A stretch of 10,116 nucleotides of DNA, taken from contig WQRN01000049.1 in assembly GCA_009786715.1 (NCBI GenBank), positions 1 through 10,116 of the forward strand, in the 5' to 3' direction. Positions within the stretch are counted from its first letter, which is position 1, and the number at the start of each line of letters is the position of its first letter. Made by a program: the position numbers and the translations under genes. This document shows, in pieces, positions 4,541 through 10,116 of the stretch. The notes beneath the pieces are model-generated. The model was not told where the DNA came from. It worked only from the letters and a program-made list of their open reading frames with translations, and ran no database searches. Origin of the DNA: Treponema sp. GTDB taxonomy: Bacteria > Spirochaetota > Spirochaetia > Treponematales > Breznakiellaceae.

Positions 4541-7222
4541 TTAATGAGCGGCTTTTTCAATCTCCGCCTGGGCTACCGCTAAAAGAGCGATTGGCACTGA
4601 GTACGGGGAGCAGGATACATAATTCAAACCGGCATCCATGCAGAAGCGCACGTTCTCCGGATTTGCGCCGTGTTCGCCGCATAAACCGCAGACAAGATCG
4701 GGGCGGGTAAGGCGGCCGCGGTCTGTGGCAAGAGCGATTAACTCTTTAACGCGCGAATCCAAAGTTGAGAACGGGTTTCCGCTGATAAGGTCGAACAGTG
4801 TGTAATCGGGCATGAAAGATGTAAAATCGTCTCTTGAGATACCCAGGGTTGTCTGCGTTAAATCGTTGGTACCGAAAGAAAAGAATCTTCCGTATTTAGC
4901 GATTTCTCCTGCTCCAAGAGCGGCGGCGGGAAGCTCAATCATTGTGCCGATTTTATATTCCACTTCCTTTGCCTTTAAGTCTTTCCTCAGCGCTTCTTCG
5001 ATATCGACAATGCCAAGATAATTGGAACCTTCGATCTTTTTGCCGTAAGCAATCAATTTCAATTCCGCGTCGTTCATTACAATCGGAACCATAATTTCAG
5101 GGCGGGCGTCAATTTTTTCCGAGCGCAGTTTGTACGACGCTTCAAAAATCGCTTTAACCTGCATGGCGTAAATTTCGGGGTATGAAACGGCGATACGGCA
5201 GCCGCGGTGTCCAAGCATCGGATTCATTTCGTGCAGCGCGTCGATACTCGCCATAATATCCGCTTTAGACGGTTTTGTTCCTTTTACTTTCGCGACATGC
5301 GCCATATAGTCTGCAATACTGTCATTCGACTGCGGCATGAACTCGTGGAGAGGCGAATCCAAAAGACGGATTACAACTTCCTTGCCGTTCATTACTTTCA
5401 TGATGCCGTAGAAATCTTCCCTCTGCATAACTTGAAGTTTATTAAGCGCTTTCTGCCTTTCCTTTTTATCATCGGACATGAGCATATCGCGGAAAACATT
5501 GATGCGATCCGCTTTAAAGAACATATGTTCCGTGCGGCAAAGGCCTACGCCTTCCGCGCCGAAACTCAACGCTAACGCGGCGTCTCTTGGAGTGTCGGCA
5601 TTGCAGCGCACATGGAAATCTTTAAGGAAACCTTTTGAAAGATCGATAAAATCCAGAAGTCCCGAACCTTTGGGATCGGGCTCGATTAGATCCGCGACTC
5701 CGAGATAAATGGTTGACTCGCCGTAGAAAGGAACGTCGATTGTAATGTAGTCGCCTTCCGAAAAATTGATAGTCTCTATTGAAGCTTTATTGCCTTTGAT
5801 CTTTAAAGCGGGGGAAACAAGCGAAACTTTTCCGTACTGGCGCGCTACTACAGAAGCATGCGCCGAATAGCCGCCTTCCGCGGTTAATACGCCGGTGCTG
5901 ACTTCGATTGCCTTAACATCTTCGGCGAAGGAGGATTCCAGAACAAGAATAAAGCGATCGTCTTCTCCGTGCTGCGCGGCGTATTTTTTCGCTTCCAAAA
6001 GCGCGTCTGTGCTGAAAAATACGCGTCCAATCGCCGCTCCCGGAGCGCCGGCGATACCGCCCTTCCATGATTTAAATCCCTTAACGCTGGAAGCGTTAAT
6101 AACCGGATGAAGAATTTCGTTTAGTCTTAAAGGATCAATAGCTTTTACAACATACGCCGCGTCAACTATTTTTCTCTTTTGTAAATCAAGAAGGAGTTTC
6201 AAATCCGCCTGTGTGGATTTTTGATCGACAAGCCTCTGCTCTATCAGCCACAGCTTCCCGTTTTCTACGGTAAAGCGAATCTGGCGTATTTCCTTGAATT
6301 TATCTTCGAGAGACCATGCGATTTTTTCGAGCTGTTTAAGATGTGATGAATCTATCTTATTGATCTCATACCCTGTAGCTCCAATCTCGTTGAACTTTCC
6401 TGTAAAATAACTTCCCTGAAGTTTACGCTCTCCTGTTACAACATTGCGGCTGAAGAAATGTCCGGAGCAGGAATCCTTTCCGTAATTTCCGTATACCATC
6501 GGCTGAATAAGAATGGCTGTATCATCATCGTTCTGCTCGTCGAGCCTGAGCATTTTAGAAATCTCATCAAGGGCAATCAGCAATTGCGTTTCAGCGTCGT
6601 CAAAGAAACCTTTGGGGAAATACTTGCCGTATTCATCCATGTATTCAAAAGCGGTTTTTATCTTCGGAAGAGGGGTTTTATCCGCTTCGCCGTGAAGTTC
6701 ATTGGAAGGTCCTTTAATGCCGAGCAGGCGTTTAATCAGCTTATTTTTCGCCGCGATATCTTCCTGCTCTTTTGTTTTGCCTTCAAGTTCTTTAATGCGC
6801 TCTTCGATACTAAGCATACCGCTGATTAAAAACAACACTTCGTTCACGGCAAAATCTTTTCCTACCCATTTCGCGAACGCGTCAAGCGTAGGTTTTGCAA
6901 GACCGAAATTATGCAATGTGGGATATGTGGAAATCGCCATGTTCGGAGAAATGATCACTTTTAAAAGCATGGGATTGTCAGCGCTGCCGTATTCCTTGCC
7001 TGCCATTTTTCCGCACTTAATTAAAAGAACGCTGATATCTTTTTTAATAGCTTTTATATCAATGTCCGACGCGATGTCCGCGTCAAAAATAATGCCCGGT
7101 AAAATCGGGAATCCAAGTTCGGCAAACTCATTAGCCTGCCTTCCGCGGATACCAAGCAATTCCGGGCTGACCTTGGAAGGGATAATGTCTTTCTGACTAA
7201 AAAAATGTATTCTTGAGTCCAT
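4541..7222 (-). CDS. ppdK: Pyruvate, phosphate dikinase-like protein with divergent ATP-grasp domain
   Basis: PPDK (EC 2.7.9.1) interconverts pyruvate + ATP + Pi and PEP + AMP + PPi, moving phosphate through a swivelling histidine domain. The 893-aa length and order fit: ATP-grasp-like 1-340, phosphohistidine domain about 385-510 (GGYSAHASVVARQYG, H455), and PEP/pyruvate TIM barrel about 535-893. The barrel keeps EGVGLCRTEHMFF (R563), RLLDSPLHEF (R619), MIELP (E763), FSFGTNDLTQ (N786) and GLCGEHG (catalytic C848). The N-terminal domain aligns (ELLGIRG, YGSADNP, NYGKDSCSGHFFSRN, FTVENGKLW), but the ligands I recall from the Clostridium symbiosum enzyme are mostly changed: K22 to R26, R92 to I90, D321 to Q314, E323 to R316, Q335 to E328. 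Residues E279 and R330 are kept. Dikinase activity with ATP is therefore doubtful, while phosphohistidine/PEP chemistry looks intact. It starts 15 nt after the hypothetical gene (AAGGAAAC RBS), so they are cotranscribed. Confidence 0.88.
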   Translation of the reverse strand: MDSRIHFFSQKDIIPSKVSPELLGIRGRQANEFAELGFPILPGIIFDADIASDIDIKAIKKDISVLLIKCGKMAGKEYGSADNPMLLKVIISPNMAISTYPTLHNFGLAKPTLDAFAKWVGKDFAVNEVLFLISGMLSIEERIKELEGKTKEQEDIAAKNKLIKRLLGIKGPSNELHGEADKTPLPKIKTAFEYMDEYGKYFPKGFFDDAETQLLIALDEISKMLRLDEQNDDDTAILIQPMVYGNYGKDSCSGHFFSRNVVTGERKLQGSYFTGKFNEIGATGYEINKIDSSHLKQLEKIAWSLEDKFKEIRQIRFTVENGKLWLIEQRLVDQKSTQADLKLLLDLQKRKIVDAAYVVKAIDPLRLNEILHPVINASSVKGFKSWKGGIAGAPGAAIGRVFFSTDALLEAKKYAAQHGEDDRFILVLESSFAEDVKAIEVSTGVLTAEGGYSAHASVVARQYGKVSLVSPALKIKGNKASIETINFSEGDYITIDVPFYGESTIYLGVADLIEPDPKGSGLLDFIDLSKGFLKDFHVRCNADTPRDAALALSFGAEGVGLCRTEHMFFKADRINVFRDMLMSDDKKERQKALNKLQVMQREDFYGIMKVMNGKEVVIRLLDSPLHEFMPQSNDSIADYMAHVAKVKGTKPSKADIMASIDALHEMNPMLGHRGCRIAVSYPEIYAMQVKAIFEASYKLRSEKIDARPEIMVPIVMNDAELKLIAYGKKIEGSNYLGIVDIEEALRKDLKAKEVEYKIGTMIELPAAALGAGEIAKYGRFFSFGTNDLTQTTLGISRDDFTSFMPDYTLFDLISGNPFSTLDSRVKELIALATDRGRLTRPDLVCGLCGEHGANPENVRFCMDAGLNYVSCSPYSVPIALLAVAQAEIEKAAH

Positions 7223-7237
7223 ATTGTTTCCTTATTT

Positions 7238-8248
7238 TTAGAAGAGTTTAAGCACGGAGTTAACCGGCCCGCGCAGGAATGCTTCGAACATGTGGCTGGC
7301 TCCCTGAGCAAGGTAGCGCTGCAGCTTTGCAACATCCTGAATAACATTTCCGGCTACGGCAAATTCAATGGCGCTGCCATGTTTTACCTTGCCCCACTTA
7401 AACAATGAATTGATGTCCAATATCCTTTCATTTTCGTAATAGATATATACTTCAAGAGCGGGATGTTTTGCTTTGTAACTGGCAATAATCCTTTTCCATG
7501 CTTCAACATTTCCGTTGTGGAACAGCTCGTTCTGAACAACGACCGCGTAGCGCGGCGTCATCTTCGCCGGTCCGCCAGAGGATTTAACCTGAACAATAGA
7601 CGGCGCTTTTTTCGCGACAACAGGAGCTGCCGCGGCTTTTTTCTTGCCGGCTTTTACTTTAGCCGGAGCTTTTGTTTTTACCGGTTTTTCTTCGTTTGCT
7701 TTTTTAGGTTTGGTGACTTTCTTAACAGAAAATTTTCCTCTTGTAAGAACGGACGGAGCTGATACTTTAGAACCTTCAAAAAGTTTAATCGCTAAATTTG
7801 CCGCCTTCTGGCAGTTTTCATCTGTTTCCCTGCCCTGAAGCCCGGCGTACACTACCATCAATTCGCGTTTTCGCAATTGCCCGAAACCGATTAACTCTTC
7901 GGCGACTTTTGGGTTTGCGACTAAAAGACCCATTTCAGGATGATAATAGGCGGCGACAAGATCAACTCCGCTCCATTTGGCGAATTCTCTGGAAAGAACC
8001 GACAGATCTTTTACTTCCGAAGAAAGATTGGCGGACGCGGTTTTGTAACCGAGTTTATCAACCAATAACATTCTTAAAAGAAGTCCGGTTCTGCCGCTTG
8101 TTAACTCTTCATCATCCATTTCATAAATAATATCGCCAAGGTTTGCGCTGGCGTTTGATGCAATTTCCATTGTTTTTTTAATATGTCTAACCGCACTGTT
8201 AAAACCTGAACGGGTAGAAAGAATTTCCAGATTGGTATTGTCAGCCAT
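7238..8248 (-). CDS. Hypothetical two-domain protein between cfpA and ppdK
   Basis: A 336-aa protein of unknown function. Residues 1-171 form a mixed alpha/beta domain (TGLLLRMLLVDKLGYKT, FAKWSGVDLVAAYYHPEMG, ELMVVYAGLQGRETDENC). Residues 172-222 are a Lys/Ala/Pro-rich linker of histone H1 style (KTKAPAKVKAGKKKAAAAP). Residues 230-336 form a second domain (PRYAVVVQNELFHNGNVEAWKR, ALEVYIYYENERILDINSLF, GSAIEFAVAGN). No signal peptide, membrane span or known catalytic motif is visible, so it is probably cytoplasmic. I recall T. pallidum also having a hypothetical gene at this place between ppdK and cfpA, suggesting a conserved treponemal trio. A strong RBS (AAGGAGG, 4 nt before the ATG at 8248) follows almost directly after the cfpA terminator, and ppdK follows after 15 nt. 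A tie to the filament or to the PPDK-like protein is inference from position. Confidence 0.85.
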   Translation of the reverse strand: MADNTNLEILSTRSGFNSAVRHIKKTMEIASNASANLGDIIYEMDDEELTSGRTGLLLRMLLVDKLGYKTASANLSSEVKDLSVLSREFAKWSGVDLVAAYYHPEMGLLVANPKVAEELIGFGQLRKRELMVVYAGLQGRETDENCQKAANLAIKLFEGSKVSAPSVLTRGKFSVKKVTKPKKANEEKPVKTKAPAKVKAGKKKAAAAPVVAKKAPSIVQVKSSGGPAKMTPRYAVVVQNELFHNGNVEAWKRIIASYKAKHPALEVYIYYENERILDINSLFKWGKVKHGSAIEFAVAGNVIQDVAKLQRYLAQGASHMFEAFLRGPVNSVLKLF

Positions 8249-8264
8249 ATAGCCTCCTTTTTGT

Positions 8265-8297
8265 AAAAAAACGCCCCCGAAAATTCAATCGGGGGCG
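8265..8297 (-). terminator. Intrinsic terminator after cfpA
   Basis: On the minus strand CGCCCCCGA and TCGGGGGCG form a perfect 9-bp GC-rich stem with an 8-nt loop, followed at once by seven T (complement of 8265-8271). It lies 40 nt past the cfpA stop. The T run ends 7 nt before the GGAGG of the next gene, so it may also act as a read-through valve or attenuator for that gene. Confidence 0.92.
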
Positions 8298-8337
8298 CTA
8301 AGTAAACACACTTAAAACTGTTTAAGCGCTTTAACGC

Positions 8338-10116
8338 TTATAGTTCAGCAATCCCGCCGCGTCCGCTGCCTTTCTTCGCTTTTGCTTTTGAATCAACTAC
8401 GCCTTTTTTCTTGGGTTTTGCTTTCGGTTTTGCTTTGGGAGCCGCGATCGCTGCCGGTCTTGGCTTGGGAGCCGCCGCCTGAACAGCCTGCTCTTCTTCC
8501 TCGGCATCGGAAACTGTAGCGAATGACTGGTTGATGTCTTCGCGTACTGTTGATCTTCTGCGGCTGAATGAAGCAAACGCTGCATCTTGGAAGCCTTTTG
8601 ACACGCCGTGGAGGAACTCGTTGAGTACGTTCGCCATTGCGTCCAATGTGGCTTTTTTGCGCTTAATTGACGTAATATCTACGTCTAGAAGAATACCGGG
8701 CTGGAGGTGGTACGGGTTGATCATGTAATCAAACCTGTAATATTCCCTTTCGAGGAAGGCAAGCCTGTCTTCCATTACGCGTCTTTCGACCGGGAATAAA
8801 TAGTCCCACATTTTCTTCATTTTGTTGCGCATAAGGATTATGCGGCTGCGGATTCTGTCTTTTTCCCAAATGTATGTGCGGTTGGACTTTTCAACTTCGG
8901 TTTCTGCCGATTTGATAAAGGAAATTTCGTCCCAAACCTTTGCAATGTCTTCGTAGCAGGGTTCTCCGCTCTTTTCTTTGATGTTTTTCTGGATTTTGCT
9001 CTTTTTCTTTGCGCCAAGGTCTTTAAAATCTGTAACGCCGGAACCTTTTTTCTCCTGATAAATGACTTCAAGAACATCCCAAAGGTGCTGAACTTCAGTT
9101 TCGAAGCTCTTAAGCATTACATCATAAGCCTTGCGGTCTTCGATGAGCTGGGCATTGTCGAAATAGCGCAGTTTGATCGAATAGCGCTCGTCCGGCAGAT
9201 TGGCGAAGTCGGTATCCTCATATTCGCGGATAATAACTTCACGGCCGTTCTTGAGGTTTTCGATGTACTGGTAACCCATTTTGGAGGTGTCAAGAATCGC
9301 GGTAATTGAGTTGATCGCTGTGTTGAAGCCGCGGTTGCGGATATTTTCCATGTCGATGATTTTTTTGATGCCTTCGCGGATATTAAGGGCGTCGAATGAT
9401 TCAGGATCAATTTCGGCGCGGAGGTCTGTAAGCCTGTCCATCAATTTTTTCGCCATGAATGTATAGCGCTTTGATTTTTCGTTGTCTAAATCGTCATCTG
9501 TGAAGGTGTCAACTTTGCCGAGCTTTGTAAAGATGACTTCGCCGTCTGAAAGCTCTTCCATGCCTTCGTCGATCCTTTCGTCTTTAATCTGCTCGATAAG
9601 TTTGTCAATGCTGTCGATGATGTGCTTCGCGATTAAATCTTTTACGAGGTATTCAACTGTAACCTGGTAATGGAAGATCGGACTTATAAGTTCTGAATCC
9701 AAAATGTTAACAGAAAGTTTAACATCGGTAACTGTCTTCGGTTTTAAGACATTGTCTTTGAATGCGCACTTTACGATCGAGTACGCGTTCTCGCCGCGGA
9801 CGAAAGCGCCGGTGTCTGTCTTCTGACGCAGAATGCTATTTGTGTGGGTTTCAAGCTCGTTGACACCCCTCTGGATGTGGCCCTGCAAGTGGCCGTACAT
9901 ATTAACTACTGATTTTTCAATTTCGCCTGTGTTGAACTTATCGGCGCCGCCGACGGCGTCAAGAAGGTCTGCAATTTCTTTCGGTGTGTACCGTGTCAGA
10001 ACTTTTGTTTCTTCTTTGTCGATGAAGTTTCTGACTTTCTTAACCATTTCATCTTCGCTCGTTACCATGTAACGGTTGAACATGTTCTGGTAATTCTGGT
10101 TGAAGTAATTGTACAG
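8338..10116 (-). CDS. cfpA: Cytoplasmic filament protein A (CfpA), N-terminus cut by window edge
   Basis: CfpA is the subunit of the treponemal cytoplasmic filament ribbon, which runs along the cell under the inner membrane near the flagella; T. denticola mutants lacking it have division and chromosome-segregation defects. The visible 592 residues remain open through 10116: eleven codons ([11 protein letters not shown]) precede the first internal Met at 10083, so that Met is not the start. As I recall, T. pallidum CfpA is about 680 aa, which would put roughly 85 N-terminal residues outside the window. The sequence is mostly long charged helix, compatible with coiled coil, ending in an acidic patch (DAEEEEQ) and a 45-residue Lys/Ala/Pro tail ([13 protein letters not shown]). 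No signal peptide or membrane span is seen. Identification rests on memory of the family plus the ppdK neighbourhood. The promoter lies outside the window; a strong terminator follows the stop. Confidence 0.85.
   Translation of the reverse strand: MYNYFNQNYQNMFNRYMVTSEDEMVKKVRNFIDKEETKVLTRYTPKEIADLLDAVGGADKFNTGEIEKSVVNMYGHLQGHIQRGVNELETHTNSILRQKTDTGAFVRGENAYSIVKCAFKDNVLKPKTVTDVKLSVNILDSELISPIFHYQVTVEYLVKDLIAKHIIDSIDKLIEQIKDERIDEGMEELSDGEVIFTKLGKVDTFTDDDLDNEKSKRYTFMAKKLMDRLTDLRAEIDPESFDALNIREGIKKIIDMENIRNRGFNTAINSITAILDTSKMGYQYIENLKNGREVIIREYEDTDFANLPDERYSIKLRYFDNAQLIEDRKAYDVMLKSFETEVQHLWDVLEVIYQEKKGSGVTDFKDLGAKKKSKIQKNIKEKSGEPCYEDIAKVWDEISFIKSAETEVEKSNRTYIWEKDRIRSRIILMRNKMKKMWDYLFPVERRVMEDRLAFLEREYYRFDYMINPYHLQPGILLDVDITSIKRKKATLDAMANVLNEFLHGVSKGFQDAAFASFSRRRSTVREDINQSFATVSDAEEEEQAVQAAAPKPRPAAIAAPKAKPKAKPKKKGVVDSKAKAKKGSGRGGIAEL

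Noticed and set aside
6702..7196. Plus-strand open frame of 164 codons opposite the ppdK-like gene (also one at 6458-6829)
   Set aside because: Antisense of a full-length conserved coding sequence with no family resemblance or upstream RBS; typical shadow frames.
10081..10083. ATG at 10083 as the start of CfpA
   Set aside because: The frame stays open to the window edge with plausible protein sequence, there is no RBS before this ATG, and the protein would be shorter than the family.

Overview
The window looks like chromosomal DNA of a spirochaete, most probably a Treponema or close relative. The strongest marker is the gene running off the right edge, which reads as CfpA, the cytoplasmic filament protein known from treponemes. 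It is followed by a lineage-type hypothetical gene and a pyruvate phosphate dikinase-like gene, an order I recall from Treponema pallidum. Base composition looks even, mid-40s % GC by eye. I see no insertion sequence, phage gene, tRNA, rRNA or CRISPR array.

Layout. From 2391 leftwards, three minus-strand genes form an operon: a bactofilin, a secreted TPR protein whose start codon overlaps the bactofilin stop (ATGA), and an MtaB-type tRNA methylthiotransferase. A 146-bp divergent promoter region (2392-2537) separates this operon from plus-strand pta (phosphate acetyltransferase). Pta is followed by a plus-strand gene with its own near-consensus promoter; it codes for about 97 residues of histone H1-like Ala/Lys/Pro repeats joined to a globular domain I do not recognise. 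A bidirectional terminator (4493-4524) separates it from the convergent minus-strand block: cfpA (partial, 8338 to the right edge), a strong terminator, a hypothetical two-domain protein, and a PPDK-like protein.

How the genes fit together. Two cytoskeletal polymers (bactofilin and CfpA) lie within 8 kb. Pta and the PPDK-like enzyme belong to central carbon and energy metabolism around pyruvate, PEP and acetyl-CoA. MtaB modifies t6A37 of tRNAs.

Points most worth following up: (1) the PPDK-like protein keeps its phosphohistidine and PEP/pyruvate sites, but its ATP-grasp domain has lost most nucleotide and metal ligands; (2) H1-like basic low-complexity segments occur in three different proteins here, including the CfpA tail; (3) a 10-bp-periodic sequence resembling a dispersed intergenic repeat is read in frame inside mtaB; (4) the bactofilin appears to be expressed from a leaderless mRNA; (5) a terminator hairpin ends only 7 nt before the ribosome binding site of the hypothetical-ppdK pair.
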